A stretch of 64,000 nucleotides of DNA from Citrobacter youngae ATCC 29220. GTDB lineage: Bacteria > Pseudomonadota > Gammaproteobacteria > Enterobacterales > Enterobacteriaceae. The stretch lies in the NCBI RefSeq assembly GCF_000155975.1, contig NZ_GG730301.1, forward strand, positions 312,049 to 376,048, read 5' to 3'. Below, one piece after another: positions 49,413 through 62,712 of the stretch. Below the pieces are notes generated by a model. That model ran no database searches. It had not been told where the DNA came from and saw only the letters and a list, made by a program, of their open reading frames with translations. Each line of letters opens with the position of its first letter. Within the stretch, counting starts at the first letter, position 1. A program made the position numbers and the translations under genes.

Positions 49413-50139
49413 CAGGTCCTCCCTGCCAAAATGACTGGAGAAGCGCCGTCAGGCATCCGCAGACGATCCCCAAAAGGATGGCAGCAGGGATGGAAAACAG
49501 TATGACCCCGGCCAGCGCGCCGGTCAGTGCGACCGTCACGCAGAGCGCTTGTTTACGCTGGAAAGAGGCGAGCAGGAAACTCATAAATAACGCCGGAAGC
49601 ATGAAGCCCAGCGCCGCTTCAACCGCGGGGTAATCTTTGAGTAAACCACTGCCGGAAAACGCGCCGATCGCCGTGCCGAATACCCAGGAAGCCCAGGAGC
49701 ATAGCGCAATACCGATCATCCAGTTTTCACTCCAGCGCCGATTATCCCGTACCAGTTTAGCCGTTGCGGCGGCAAAGACCTCATCGGTGAGTCCAAAGGC
49801 CCACAGCGCGCTTTTGGGTTTGCTCAGGCGCTGTGCGATGCGGCTGCGCAGGGAAGGGCCGTACAACACATGGCGGACATCCATGGCCATAACGGTCAGT
49901 GCGGCGACCCACAGCGAACTGCCTGCGGCAAGCATGGTGGTAATGACAAACTGGCTGGCTCCCGCATAGATAATGCAGGAGAGAAAGACGCTTTCAACCG
50001 GCGTAAAGCCAAGGCGAGTGGCATTGAGACCAAATGCGAATGCGACCGGAATATAGCTGATAACTATCGGCAGACTGTCTTTGAATCCTTCCGTTAACGT
50101 CGCCGAACGGGATCCTGACTGGGGTATAGGGCTATCCAT
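49402..50139 (-). CDS. ygaZ: YgaZ, L-valine exporter subunit (AzlC-like)
   Basis: A 245-residue inner-membrane protein of the AzlC family, with [16 protein letters not shown] and several membrane segments. YgaZH lowers intracellular valine. First gene of the pair. Confidence 0.93.
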   Translation of the reverse strand: MDSPIPQSGSRSATLTEGFKDSLPIVISYIPVAFAFGLNATRLGFTPVESVFLSCIIYAGASQFVITTMLAAGSSLWVAALTVMAMDVRHVLYGPSLRSRIAQRLSKPKSALWAFGLTDEVFAAATAKLVRDNRRWSENWMIGIALCSWASWVFGTAIGAFSGSGLLKDYPAVEAALGFMLPALFMSFLLASFQRKQALCVTVALTGALAGVILFSIPAAILLGIVCGCLTALLQSFWQGGPDEL

Positions 50140-50261
50140 AGGGTTATAGGTTTCATTACCGAAATTAATATAACTTGGTTCAATGAGTTATAACCTTAGC
50201 AGACTGATGGGCTCCTTAACACCCTGTGGAGCCCAATCAGCGGTAAACATGCGCTATACGC

Positions 50262-51446
50262 TTAATTTACGGCTTCCTGACGGTGAAAACCTCGCCACCA
50301 GACCAGTAGGTTGAGTATGGCAACGGTCGTACCCGCCAGACAAACGCCAGCCCAACCGGCATGCTGCCAGGCGGAGGCTGAAATCAGCGAACCTGCCGCG
50401 CCGCCAATAAAATAGCTGGTCATGTATCCGGCGGTCAGGCGATTACGCGCGTCGGGATGAATGCGATAGATAACCGTCTGGTTGGTGATATGAACACCCT
50501 GAACGGTGAGATCCAGCACCAGAATACCGATAATCAGCATTGGCACCGAACTATGACCTGACCAGATAGCCCACCAGGAGAGCAACAGTAACAACAGACC
50601 GGTGGTGGTGGTGAGATGCGATTTGCCCTTATCGGCAAAACCGCCCGCCGGACGTGCCCCCAATGCGCCCGCGGCCCCCGCCAGGCCAAACAGGCCGATC
50701 GTTCCTTCGGAATAGTTAAACGGCGGCGCGGCGAGCAAAAATGCCATTGAGGTCCAAAGAATACTGAAGTTGGCGAAGGTCAGGCAGCCCAGCAGCGCGC
50801 GGGTACGCAACAATTTATCGTGGATAAACAGGCTGAATACGGAGCCTAACAGCTGCGGATAGTTAAGATGGGTATCTGATTTCATCTTCGGCAGGCCGCG
50901 CCACAGCGCAATCGCCATCAACGACATCAATATCGATGCCACCCAAAACACGGTGCGCCAGCCGCCAAGATTCGCCAGTAATCCCGCCACGGTACGCGCC
51001 AGCAGAATACCCAGCAGCAGGCCGCTCATAATCGTTCCGACGACCTTCCCGCGCTTGTCCGGTGTGGCAAGCGTTGCCGCCAGCGGAACCAGGATCTGTG
51101 CGACTACCGAGAACAGCCCGGTCAGGGCGGTGCCGAGGATCAGCATGCCCAACGACTGGCTGCTGGCGGTAATCAGCATGCCGCCTGCCGCCAGCAGCGT
51201 CATGGAGACGATCAGCCTCCGACGCTCAAACATATCGCCGAGCGGTACCAGAAACAGCAGACCAGCGGCATAGCCGAGCTGGGCCGCCGTGACGATAAAT
51301 CCCGCCGTGCTGGCAGACAGTGAGAAATTGCGGGCGATGGTGTCGAGCAGCGGCTGCGCATAATAGTTACTGGCGACCGCAAGACCGGTGGCGATAGACA
51401 TTAACAGGATCAGCGAAGGGCTAAGTCCCTGAGTAGTTTTCGTCAT
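50262..51446 (-). CDS. MFS transporter (YgaY-like)
   Basis: This 394-residue major-facilitator protein has 12 expected helices. Family features are the LVPLGDMFERRRLI loop near helix 2-3 and ARPAGGFADKGKS. At this place E. coli has a decayed gene ygaY, whereas here the frame is intact. The start MTKTTQGLSPSL at 51446 is chosen; the longer frame begins in REP sequence. Substrate unknown. Confidence 0.85.
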   Translation of the reverse strand: MTKTTQGLSPSLILLMSIATGLAVASNYYAQPLLDTIARNFSLSASTAGFIVTAAQLGYAAGLLFLVPLGDMFERRRLIVSMTLLAAGGMLITASSQSLGMLILGTALTGLFSVVAQILVPLAATLATPDKRGKVVGTIMSGLLLGILLARTVAGLLANLGGWRTVFWVASILMSLMAIALWRGLPKMKSDTHLNYPQLLGSVFSLFIHDKLLRTRALLGCLTFANFSILWTSMAFLLAAPPFNYSEGTIGLFGLAGAAGALGARPAGGFADKGKSHLTTTTGLLLLLLSWWAIWSGHSSVPMLIIGILVLDLTVQGVHITNQTVIYRIHPDARNRLTAGYMTSYFIGGAAGSLISASAWQHAGWAGVCLAGTTVAILNLLVWWRGFHRQEAVN

Positions 51447-51555
51447 TGTTTTCAACTGAATAATGGGTTGCAGAAAACAATCATAACGTAAGTGATTAAA
51501 TGTTGCTGATTTGTTGGGTGATGGATTGTGCGGTTGGGGGAGAGAGGAGAGGACA

Positions 51556-51634
51556 GGCCGGATTAGGCGCATCGCGCCGCCATCCGGCATTTATGTGGTT
51601 ACTGGCCTGATGGCGCTACGCTTATCAGGCCTAC
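51556..51634. repeat. REP/BIME pair
   Basis: Palindromes AGGCCGGATTAGGC...GCCATCCGGCA and GGCCTGATGGCGC...TTATCAGGCC lie between the converging... actually tandem minus-strand genes proX and the MFS gene, just after the proX stop. Confidence 0.8.
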
Positions 51635-51641
51635 AAATGGG

Positions 51642-52637
51642 TTATTTCTGCGCGGCCAGCGCTTCGTTCACCCAGCCGTCAAACTGCTGCTGGTGGGCTT
51701 TGATCCAGCCGTCTACGTGACCCTGGACGTCGGCTTCAGACGCTTTGCCGTCATGCATCATCGCGTTCTGCGCGTTGATATCCGCCAGCGGTAATTTCAT
51801 GATGGCGAACAGTTTTGCCGCCGCCGGGTTTTTCTCCGCCCAGGCTTTATTCGCGACGATATGCATAGTGTTCACCGGGAAGCCGTAGTTGGCGCCGTTT
51901 GGCAGTTTGGTATCGATATCTTTTTGCTCGCCCGGCAGGGAAGAGAACGGAACCTGCAGCCAGACCACATCTTTGCCCGGCTTCATCACGTCGCTTACCC
52001 AGTACGGCGTCCAGGTGTAGTAGAGGATCGGTTTGCCTTCTTTAAAACGGGTGATGGTGTCAGCCATCATCGCCGCATAGTTACCGTGGCTGACCTCGAC
52101 GGTTTTTTCCAGATCGAAGGCTTTGTTCTGATGGTTGATTACCGCTTCACAACCCCAGCCCGGCGAACAGCCCATCATGTCGGCTTTTCCGTCACCGTTG
52201 GTGTCAAAGATTTTGGCGATCTTGGGATCTTTTAGCTGGGCGATATTGGTGATTTTGTACTGCTCGGCGGTTTTTTTATCGATCAGATACCCCTGCGCGG
52301 CCCCCGTAACGAATACCCCCTCGCGATAAAACTTTTTGTCTCCGCCCGCTGCGGCATACATATCATCATGCAGCGGCTGCCAGTTCACGGCGGTAAAAGT
52401 TGCATCGCCAGAGGCAATGGAGGTATAGCCGACGTTGTAGTCAACTTCGCTGGTTTTGTTAACGGTGTACCCCAGTTTCTCCAGCGCACGGGCGACTAAC
52501 TGCGTCTGGAAGGATTCTTCAGAGATAGTGCTCTGGATTGGCTGGACGGTAATGCCCTTGCCCGGCAGGTCGGCAGCGAAAGCGCTGGTGGAGACAAGGG
52601 TGGCAAACGCTGTGGCAAAAAGTAGGGTATGTCGCAT
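51642..52637 (-). CDS. proX: ProX, glycine betaine-binding periplasmic protein
   Basis: A 331-residue substrate-binding protein with an N-terminal signal peptide ([28 protein letters not shown]) that binds glycine betaine and proline betaine via a tryptophan box (W in [19 protein letters not shown] and YYTWTPYW). A disulfide-type pair CSPGWGC is visible. Last gene of proVWX. Confidence 0.96.
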   Translation of the reverse strand: MRHTLLFATAFATLVSTSAFAADLPGKGITVQPIQSTISEESFQTQLVARALEKLGYTVNKTSEVDYNVGYTSIASGDATFTAVNWQPLHDDMYAAAGGDKKFYREGVFVTGAAQGYLIDKKTAEQYKITNIAQLKDPKIAKIFDTNGDGKADMMGCSPGWGCEAVINHQNKAFDLEKTVEVSHGNYAAMMADTITRFKEGKPILYYTWTPYWVSDVMKPGKDVVWLQVPFSSLPGEQKDIDTKLPNGANYGFPVNTMHIVANKAWAEKNPAAAKLFAIMKLPLADINAQNAMMHDGKASEADVQGHVDGWIKAHQQQFDGWVNEALAAQK

Positions 52638-52665
52638 CGTTGTTCCTTAATTATTGGAGGGACGT

Positions 52666-52697
52666 GTAGGCCCGGTAAGCGCAGCGCCACCGGGCAA
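52666..52697. repeat. REP element between proW and proX
   Basis: GTAGGCCCGGTAAGC...GCCACCGGGC palindrome inside the proU operon. Confidence 0.8.
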
Positions 52698-52705
52698 CGG
52701 CTGTA

Positions 52706-53770
52706 TTACTTGGTGAAAGGGCGAGTGATAAGCCCAACGGGACCGGTGGTGTACCAGCGACGGTTACCCCGGCTACGCGAATCGCGACCGACGGCCTGCG
52801 TCAGGCGGTCCAGAATGATGGCGAGGATCACAATCCCAACCCCGCCGACGGTGGCAAGCCCCATATCCAGACGGCCAATTCCGCGCAGAACCATCTGACC
52901 CAGCCCGCCGACGGCAATCATCGAGGCGATGACCACCATAGAGAGCGCCAGCATCAGCGTCTGGTTAACCCCGGCCATAATGGTGGGCATCGCCAGCGGA
53001 AGCTGCACTTTAAACAACATCTGACGCGGACTGGCGCCAAACGAGCGCGAGGCTTCAATCAGGTCGGCTGGCACCTGGTTAATCCCCAGGATGGTCAGAC
53101 GCACGATGGGCGGCAGGGCGAAGATAATCGTCACCACCACGCCCGGAACGTTACCGATACCGAACAGCATGACAATCGGCACCAGATAGACGAACGCGGG
53201 CGTGGTCTGCATGGCATCCAGCAGTGGGCGAACAATCTTTGCCGCTCGTGGGCTGCGCGCCAGCCAGATGCCCATCGGCAGACCGATCACCACGCAGAAC
53301 AGCAGCGCGGTCAACACCAGCGCCAGGGTGATCATTGCCTGCGACCACGCGCCGATGGCGCCGATGGCAATCAATGAAATCAGCGTCGCAACGCCCATTC
53401 CGACGCCGGATATCTGCCAGGCGATCAGGGCGAACAGGATAATCGCCACCGGCGCGGGCATACCCAACAGCAGCTGCTGGAAGCCGTTGAGAATGTAATC
53501 CACCGGCACACGAATGCCCTGGAAGACAGGACGGAAATGGGTAACCACCCAGTCGATCCCTTCTGTAACCCAACTGTCCAGCGGGATCAGCGTTTTATGG
53601 AATGGATCCATAATATTAAAATGCTCTGGCGCCGGCGCAGGGGCGCTGTTCAGCCAGTCTGCGCTGCCGCCGTCAGTCGGCGTGGCGGATGGCGTACTCC
53701 AGGCATCGGTGGTTTGTGCGGCGCTGTCGGCCGCTGGTGTGGTATCCCACGGATTAGTTTGATCAGCCAT
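52706..53770 (-). CDS. proW: ProW, glycine betaine ABC permease
   Basis: The 354-residue permease has an unusually long soluble N-terminal tail, multiple membrane helices, and the ABC coupling-loop motif [24 protein letters not shown]. It overlaps proV by eight bases. Confidence 0.96.
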   Translation of the reverse strand: MADQTNPWDTTPAADSAAQTTDAWSTPSATPTDGGSADWLNSAPAPAPEHFNIMDPFHKTLIPLDSWVTEGIDWVVTHFRPVFQGIRVPVDYILNGFQQLLLGMPAPVAIILFALIAWQISGVGMGVATLISLIAIGAIGAWSQAMITLALVLTALLFCVVIGLPMGIWLARSPRAAKIVRPLLDAMQTTPAFVYLVPIVMLFGIGNVPGVVVTIIFALPPIVRLTILGINQVPADLIEASRSFGASPRQMLFKVQLPLAMPTIMAGVNQTLMLALSMVVIASMIAVGGLGQMVLRGIGRLDMGLATVGGVGIVILAIILDRLTQAVGRDSRSRGNRRWYTTGPVGLITRPFTK

Positions 53771-54965
53771 TGTTTGCCCCCTCGCGATCTAAAGCCTGTA
53801 ACAGCATGCGTTTTGAAATGACGCCCACATACTGCTGTTCCTCATCAACAACCGGTACCGCGCACGGTGCCTGGCCGACATGAGAAAGCAACTCGCTGAG
53901 AGGAGTTTGTGCATCCACGGCTAGCGGTTCGTTGATTAATGCCGCTTCAATACCTTGCGCCTGGCTTAATGCTGTTTTTAATGAGTCGATAGAGACGACG
54001 CCAACGAATTTATTGCCACGCTCGATCACGTAACCATATTCGCGGTCTTTGTCCTGCAATAATTGCAGTGCCGAACGAGGGCCTACGCCGGGCGTTTTGC
54101 GGATTAAGCCTTCAGGGCTGCGACGAGATATATCTTTCGCGCTGAACACCTGGCTAATATCCACGCCGCGGAAGAAGGTGCGTACGTAATCATTGGCCGG
54201 ATTATTCAGGATTTCATCCGGCGTGCCGACCTGCACCACTTCGCCGTTTTGCATAATGGCAATTCTGTCGCCAATACGCATGGCTTCGTCGAGATCGTGC
54301 GAAATAAAGACCACGGTACGTTGATGCTTCGCCTGGAGTTTTACCAGCTCATCCTGCATCTCGGTACGAATTAATGGATCGAGGGCTGAGAAGGCTTCAT
54401 CCATTAATAAAATGTCAGGATTAATGGCTAATGCGCGGGCAAGGCCCACACGCTGGCGCATCCCCCCGGAAAGTTCATCCGGGTAACTGTGAGCATAATT
54501 CTCCAGACCGACCTGACGTAGCGCATCTAACGCTTTTTCACGACGTTCATCCGCGTCAACACCCGCTAATTCCATGCCGAATGCCGTATTGTCGAGCACT
54601 GTCATGTGCGGCATCAGGGCAAAGGACTGAAATACCATCGCAATCTTTTTTCTGCGCACCTCGCGAAGCTCGGCATCGGATATCCGGGCGATGTCTACGC
54701 CGTCAATCAATACCTGTCCGCGGGTGGGTTCAATCAGGCGATTGAGAAGGCGTACCATTGTGGATTTACCCGAGCCGGATAATCCCATGATGACAAATAT
54801 CTCGCCTTCTTCAATGGCCAGACTGGCGTCTTTAACGCCAAGCGATAGCCCTGTTTTCTCCAGAATTTGCTCTTTTGTAAGTCCTTTTTCAATATATTTG
54901 AACGCTCTCTGAGGATGCTCGCCAAATATCTTATAGAGGTTCTTCACTTCTAATTTAATTGCCAT
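53763..54965 (-). CDS. proV: ProV, glycine betaine ABC ATPase
   Basis: The 400-residue ATPase has Walker [10 protein letters not shown], signature [15 protein letters not shown], Walker [15 protein letters not shown] and two CBS domains at the C-terminus that sense ionic strength. In E. coli a negative regulatory element inside the proV coding region recruits H-NS; its conservation here was not checked. Confidence 0.97.
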   Translation of the reverse strand: MAIKLEVKNLYKIFGEHPQRAFKYIEKGLTKEQILEKTGLSLGVKDASLAIEEGEIFVIMGLSGSGKSTMVRLLNRLIEPTRGQVLIDGVDIARISDAELREVRRKKIAMVFQSFALMPHMTVLDNTAFGMELAGVDADERREKALDALRQVGLENYAHSYPDELSGGMRQRVGLARALAINPDILLMDEAFSALDPLIRTEMQDELVKLQAKHQRTVVFISHDLDEAMRIGDRIAIMQNGEVVQVGTPDEILNNPANDYVRTFFRGVDISQVFSAKDISRRSPEGLIRKTPGVGPRSALQLLQDKDREYGYVIERGNKFVGVVSIDSLKTALSQAQGIEAALINEPLAVDAQTPLSELLSHVGQAPCAVPVVDEEQQYVGVISKRMLLQALDREGANNG

Positions 54966-55319
54966 GCAATAGAATGATTCCTGTTATTTGTTTATATCGA
55001 TATGTTACCTGATGGAAATAGTGACCTTTTTCTACCCTAACATACTGAGAATCTGAGACAACCCTGAATTTAGTTGTGGCATGAATATTGCCGAAGGTCA
55101 GTCGGCGGGATTTCCCGTGATATAAGGGCTGAGCGTGAATGTGCGTTAACTGATATTTTTTGTAAACGCCAATGAAAAAGCGCCTGAATTGGTGAAATGC
55201 AGGCGAATAATGCGGCTGATATTGAGTGTAGATCACACAATTATAATTGCACGATAAAAGTGTGATCCTGTTAAAATATTACCGCGAAAAATGTACGGTA
55301 TTTCCCGCAAAAATGAGAG
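54966..55319. other. proU control region
   Basis: About 350 bases between proV and nrdF. The main proU promoter lies at 55034-55061. The rest is AT-rich with no gene; a sigma-S promoter and curved DNA are expected from E. coli but were not resolved here. Confidence 0.6.
55034..55061 (-). promoter_or_regulatory. proU main promoter (osmotic)
   Basis: On the minus strand TTGTCT (55056-55061) and TAGGGT (55034-55039) are separated by 16 bases and stand about 65 bases before proV, closely resembling the E. coli P2 promoter (TTGCCT, TAGGGT). Confidence 0.75.
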
Positions 55320-58406
<3,087 letters not shown>

Positions 58407-58434
<28 letters not shown>

Positions 58435-58817
58435 AATTCACTCACTCCTTGTCGAACGTTGTCGATATCGCGTTGGGTGCCCATCAGCTCAAAGCGCCAG
58501 AGCCACGGCACGCCGCATTTTTGTGAGATGACCTCACCCGCGCGACCATAGGCGTCACCGAAATTGCGATTGCCGGAGGCGATCACCCCACGAATTAGCG
58601 CCCGGTTGTGCGGATCGTTTAAAAAGCGGATCACCTGTCCCGGAACCGCGCCTGCCGTTCCGCCGCCGCCGTAGGACGGCACGATTAAGATGTAAGGTTC
58701 GTTTACCCGGATCCGCTCGCGTTCGTTAAGCGGAATGCGGATGGCTGGCAGCCCCAGACGCTGGATAAAGCGGTGCGTATTTTCGGAGCTGCTGGAGAAG
58801 TAGACGAGCTGACTCAT
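58407..58817 (-). CDS. nrdI: NrdI, flavodoxin-like activator of NrdF
   Basis: The 136-residue flavodoxin-like protein supplies superoxide to assemble the Mn-tyrosyl cofactor in NrdF. FMN-binding loop [13 protein letters not shown] is at the front; [13 protein letters not shown] follows. Start MSQLVYFSS at 58817. Confidence 0.95.
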
Positions 58818-59059
58818 ACGCTGGCCATGTGGGGTTGTGGGCGCAGACGGTTGATCATGTCCGGGCGAAACCCAGACCAACTGGTCTCTCCCGCGACCAC
58901 AACCGGTAACTGACGAAAGCCTTGATCGCGCAGGCTGTCTGCCATATCGGGCTGCAAATCGATATTCACCATCTCAAAGTCAAACCCGCGGCTTTCCATC
59001 GCCCGCTTAGTGGCGTGGCACTGAACACAGTCATTACGAGTGTAAATAACAATACGCAT
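58814..59059 (-). CDS. nrdH: NrdH, glutaredoxin-like reductant
   Basis: The 81-residue thiol-redox protein with CVQC active site ([14 protein letters not shown]) reduces NrdE and is itself reduced by thioredoxin reductase. Start MRIVIYTRN at 59059; five extra in-frame codons are ignored. First gene of nrdHIEF. Confidence 0.95.
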   Translation of the reverse strand: MRIVIYTRNDCVQCHATKRAMESRGFDFEMVNIDLQPDMADSLRDQGFRQLPVVVAGETSWSGFRPDMINRLRPQPHMASV

Positions 59060-59133
59060 GATTCGTATTTCCATTTATGAGTAAAGGAACGACGCGATTG
59101 ATGGCGTCGGATTGTTGGTGTTTTGATAGAAAT

Positions 59134-59180
59134 GATACTAGATGTAGTTTTAAAAAGATTCAACCATACAAGATATGGGA
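59134..59180. promoter_or_regulatory. Two NrdR-box-like sites upstream of nrdH
   Basis: GATACTAGATGTAGTT (59134-59149) and CATACAAGATATGGGA (59165-59180) resemble NrdR boxes and their starts are 31 bases apart, close to three helical turns, the arrangement known for nrd operons. They lie 75-120 bases upstream of nrdH. Confidence 0.65.
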
Positions 59181-59245
59181 ATTTTAGATAGATAAAGGCA
59201 TGGGTGATGAGCGGGGCGGAGAAAGGCTAACTGGTGGTTATAAAT

Positions 59246-59333
59246 TGCCCGATGGCGCTAAGCTTATCGGGCCTACGGACAACAGGAGAACACATCGTAG
59301 GTCGGATAAGGCATTTATGCCGCCATCAGGCAG
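59246..59333. repeat. REP/BIME pair
   Basis: TTGCCCGATGGCGC...TTATCGGGCC and GTAGGTCGGATAAGGC...GCCATCAGGC palindromes lie between nrdH upstream sequences and the 3' end of the CMD-family gene. Confidence 0.8.
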
Positions 59334-59340
59334 TACGAAA

Positions 59341-59772
59341 TTACATGCGCATTCCCACAGCCAGACGGTTAAAGCAGTTCATCAGGCTGATGGCAAACGT
59401 CAGATCGCTGATTTCTTTGGCGCTAAAATGGTCGAGCAGCGGCAGATAAACATCATCTTCAGCGTGGGTGCTGGCGATATCAGTGACGGATTCGGCCCAC
59501 GCCAGCGCCGCACGTTCCTGCTCGCTGAAGTGGTGGCTCACTCGCCAGCCTGCCAGCGCGTCCAGTTTGGGCTGCGCCACGCCTGCTTTGCGCAGCGCCT
59601 TACTGTGCATTTCCAGGCAAAATGCGCAACCGTTGATTTGCGAGACCCGCAGGTAAACCAGTTCCGTCAGCACAGGTTCCAGCGCGCAGTTTTCCAGCGC
59701 TTTGCTTGCCTGAACCAGGGCGTTATAGATTTCAGGGCTGAGTTCATAATAGGGCTGGCGTAACATTGTCAT
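59341..59772 (-). CDS. Carboxymuconolactone decarboxylase (AhpD-like) family protein
   Basis: The 143-residue all-helical protein has the AhpD/CMD redox motif C-x2-C-x3-H (INGCAFCLEMHSKALR) typical of peroxidase-partner proteins. The MTMLRQPYYELS start at 59772 has a good AGGAG site. It is divergent from a MocR regulator, which probably controls it. The substrate is unknown; a peroxide or thiol-redox role is suggested by the motif. Confidence 0.88.
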   Translation of the reverse strand: MTMLRQPYYELSPEIYNALVQASKALENCALEPVLTELVYLRVSQINGCAFCLEMHSKALRKAGVAQPKLDALAGWRVSHHFSEQERAALAWAESVTDIASTHAEDDVYLPLLDHFSAKEISDLTFAISLMNCFNRLAVGMRM

Positions 59773-59802
59773 GGTATTTCTCCTCGTTTGGATAACCCGC
59801 AA

Positions 59803-59827
59803 TGTAGCACTATAATGGACTGCTACA
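59803..59827. promoter_or_regulatory. Inverted repeat in MocR/CMD intergenic region
   Basis: TGTAGCA and TGCTACA arms flank 11 bases containing TATAATGG, between divergent genes. MocR/PdxR proteins usually bind such repeats at shared promoters, so this is a candidate operator overlapping a -10 box. Confidence 0.65.
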
Positions 59828-59862
59828 GAGAGCCATATTGTCGCCAAAAAAGCAGACCATAA

Positions 59863-61197
59863 ATGCCGCGCTATCAGCAAATCGCCCGTCAGTTAAAAAA
59901 TGCCATTGAGACAGGCGAACTGAAGCCTGGCGCAAGATTACCCTCCAGCCGGACGTGGTCCCAGGAGCTGGGGGTTTCGCGTTCGACGGTGGAAAATGCC
60001 TATGCCGAGCTGGTGGCGCAGGGCTGGCTGGCTCGACGCGGGCAGGCGGGAACTTTTGTCAGCGAGCAGTTGCGACCAGAAACCTCACCCGCGACGCCCG
60101 CCATCTTCGCAGGAGAAAACCCCAAACCACAACCTTTCCAGATGGGGTTACCCGCACTGGATCTCTTCCCGCGCGACGTCTGGGCACGGGTGATGGGGCG
60201 GCGTCTACGCACTCAAACGCGTTTTGATCTGGCGGTGGGGGATGTTTGCGGTGAAAGGGTACTGCGTCAGGCGATTGTTGATTACCTGCGCGTTTCGCGC
60301 AGCATCGAGTGCCGACCGGAGCAGGTTTTTATCACCTCCGGCTATGCGGCATCAATGACGCTAATCCTGCGCGCGTTGTCTCAACCCGGTGAAGGCATGT
60401 GGGTTGAAGATCCCGGCTTTCCGTTGATCCGACCGGTGGTGGCCCAGGAACGGATCGCGCTGATGCCGGTTCCGGTTGATGTGAATGGCCTGGATGTCTG
60501 CGCCGGGATCCGTGATTACCCGCAGGCGCGCTTTGTTTTGCTCACGCCCGCGCATCAAAGCCCGCTGGGCGTAGCCCTTTCATTGAAGCGTCGTCATCAG
60601 TTGCTGGAGTGGGCCGCCCGCGCACAGGCATGGATTATTGAAGATGATTACGACAGCGAATTTCGCTACCACGGTAAACCGCTGCCGCCGCTAAAAAGTC
60701 TGGATGCGCCGCAGCGGGTGATTTATGCCGGAACGTTCAGCAAATCGATGTTTCCGGCTTTGCGCACGGCATGGCTGGTGGTGCCCATGACCCAGGTCGA
60801 ACGTTTTCGTCAGCAGGCGGCGCTAACGGCGTGTAGCGTTCCGGTTTTATGGCAGCAAACGCTGGCGGATTTTATGCGTGATGGCCACTTCTGGCGGCAT
60901 CTAAAACGTATGCGTCAGCATTATGCCCAGCGACGCCAGTGGATGGAAAACGCCCTGACTGAACACGGTTTTAGCGTGGTACCCCAGGAGGGCGGGATCC
61001 AACTGGTGATGACCGTAGACGGAGACGATGTGGCGTTAGTACGCGAAGCGAATCGGGCTGGCCTGGCCGTTCAGGCCTTGAGCCAGTGGCGTATAACGTC
61101 GACCGGAGAAGGGGGAATATTATTGTCATTTACCAATATTAGCTCGGCGGAAATGGCGCAGCAGGCGGCATATCGATTGCGGCTGGCGCTGACATAA
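59863..61197 (+). CDS. MocR/PdxR-family GntR-aminotransferase regulator
   Basis: A 444-residue protein with an N-terminal GntR winged helix (about 1-70; LPSSRTWSQELGVSRSTVENAYAEL) joined to a class I aminotransferase-like domain. PLP-type features are YDSEFRYHGKP and the probable Schiff-base lysine in GTFSKSMFPALRTAWL. Related proteins sense pyridoxal phosphate or GABA. The only divergent neighbour is the CMD-family gene. Confidence 0.9.
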   Translation: MPRYQQIARQLKNAIETGELKPGARLPSSRTWSQELGVSRSTVENAYAELVAQGWLARRGQAGTFVSEQLRPETSPATPAIFAGENPKPQPFQMGLPALDLFPRDVWARVMGRRLRTQTRFDLAVGDVCGERVLRQAIVDYLRVSRSIECRPEQVFITSGYAASMTLILRALSQPGEGMWVEDPGFPLIRPVVAQERIALMPVPVDVNGLDVCAGIRDYPQARFVLLTPAHQSPLGVALSLKRRHQLLEWAARAQAWIIEDDYDSEFRYHGKPLPPLKSLDAPQRVIYAGTFSKSMFPALRTAWLVVPMTQVERFRQQAALTACSVPVLWQQTLADFMRDGHFWRHLKRMRQHYAQRRQWMENALTEHGFSVVPQEGGIQLVMTVDGDDVALVREANRAGLAVQALSQWRITSTGEGGILLSFTNISSAEMAQQAAYRLRLALT

Positions 61198-61320
61198 ATC
61201 TGCGCGATTCTTAAGATATTCATCCCACCGTATTCACTCGTTTATGGACTTTTCTGAAAGCGTTGCTAATGCTGAATCAGGTAAGGTAAGCCCGCAGTAA
61301 AAGATAATGAGGAAAATAAT

Positions 61321-61671
61321 ATGTATTTACGACCTGATGAGGTGGCGCGCGTACTTGAAAAAGTGGGCTTTACCGTTGACGTAGTGACGCAGAAAACGTA
61401 CGGCTATCGACGTGGTGATAATTATGTGTACGTTAACCGTGAAGCGCGTATGGGACGCACCGCATTAGTTATCCATCCCACGCTCAAAGAGCGCAGCTCG
61501 TCGCTGGCGGAACCTGCGACGGATATTAAAACCTGCGATCACTACCAGCAATTCCCTCTGTATTTAGCCGGGGATACCCATGAGCATTATGGTATTCCGC
61601 ACGGCTTTAGCTCGCGTATTGCGCTTGAGCGTTATCTGAGCGGGTTATTTGGCGACGTGAATTCAAACTAA
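61321..61671 (+). CDS. ygaC: YgaC, conserved DUF2002 protein
   Basis: A 116-residue protein of unknown function, conserved in enterics, with [17 protein letters not shown] at the front. The gene ends 36 bases before the convergent alaE. In E. coli the gene ygaM follows; it is absent here. Confidence 0.92.
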   Translation: MYLRPDEVARVLEKVGFTVDVVTQKTYGYRRGDNYVYVNREARMGRTALVIHPTLKERSSSLAEPATDIKTCDHYQQFPLYLAGDTHEHYGIPHGFSSRIALERYLSGLFGDVNSN

Positions 61672-61675
61672 AGAC

Positions 61676-61696
61676 GCGACTGGCAGGGCCAGTCGC
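61676..61696. terminator. Hairpin between ygaC and alaE
   Basis: GCGACTGGC, loop AGG, GCCAGTCGC between two convergent genes. There is no T-run; termination strength is uncertain. Confidence 0.55.
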
Positions 61697-61707
61697 AAAG
61701 AGGCGTG

Positions 61708-62157
61708 TCAGGCTTTGGCCTGGTGATAGCTGCTGACTTTAAACAGGCGGCGGCAATAATCAAGGAAGTAGCCGTATACTGCGCCCATCAGCATTGATAC
61801 CACGATGTTCGAACTTACCGCAGCCGTAATCTGGTGCCAGTCGGCGCCAACCGTCAACAGAATAATCACATATACCGGCGACTGGAAGGTGACATACGAC
61901 AGCACGTCGGCCAGGTTTTTTGCCCATCCTGCCTGCGTGGCTTTACGCGCCGCGCGCATAAACAAATCGCGGTACATGCCGTATGGCCACGCGATCAGTA
62001 TGTTGACAGGGATAGCTACCAGCCTGGAGTACAGCGACTGTTCGAAGCTCATTCCAGAAAGGAATATTTCGATCAACATGTTCACGACAGAACAATAAAC
62101 AACCATCGCGAACGTGTCTGCTACAGCATGACGCAAGCGTGACTGCGGAGAGAACAT
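61708..62157 (-). CDS. alaE: AlaE, L-alanine exporter
   Basis: The 149-residue inner-membrane protein exports L-alanine; four hydrophobic segments are visible (for example [18 protein letters not shown] and [10 protein letters not shown]). The start [10 protein letters not shown] at 62157 gives the E. coli length. Confidence 0.94.
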   Translation of the reverse strand: MFSPQSRLRHAVADTFAMVVYCSVVNMLIEIFLSGMSFEQSLYSRLVAIPVNILIAWPYGMYRDLFMRAARKATQAGWAKNLADVLSYVTFQSPVYVIILLTVGADWHQITAAVSSNIVVSMLMGAVYGYFLDYCRRLFKVSSYHQAKA

Positions 62158-62712
62158 GTTAATGCTCCTTGTAAAAAGGGGAAAAAAGGTTTTCAATACC
62201 TTTCCTGCTAGTGTTTTGTCTTGCTTGTTTTGCGTTTCAATAGGATATCTGGCTGGATAATAACTAGCAACTAGCTTAAAATTTTTATTTATTGCCTTTT
62301 TGTCGATAAAATGCTCTGTATTGGTTTGTTTTTTACTCGTTTTGGTGTTTTCGTTGTTTTTTAAATTAAAATTATTTTATATCAATGGGTTATGAAAACT
62401 TGTTTTTCTGAATTCTTTACGCTCCTTTTCTGAAAGTTGACTGATGTTCAGTATGTGTTCCCGTCGGCTCCGTGCGGTAAAGTGACTTGTTTATCCGACG
62501 ATGCGCCGGAACGTTATACGACTATATTTACAGTAGCGGGTTCAGGAATATAAAATATTGGATGCAAGGTTTCAGGATAGCTATTTAAATAACGGAATTG
62601 GCTATTTGTTTAATAATTTACGGGAAAATTAAACTGGAAAAATAATAACCACTTGCATACAATGTTTGGCGTAATACCATTTTATGTTTTACGTTAAAGA
62701 GGTTTTGTTAAT
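62158..62712. other. AT-rich gap between alaE and stpA
   Basis: About 555 bases of AT-rich DNA, with long T-runs near 62330-62400. It must hold the alaE promoter and the promoter of stpA, an H-NS paralogue whose gene is itself H-NS-silenced. No coding frame or RNA gene of note was found. Confidence 0.5.
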
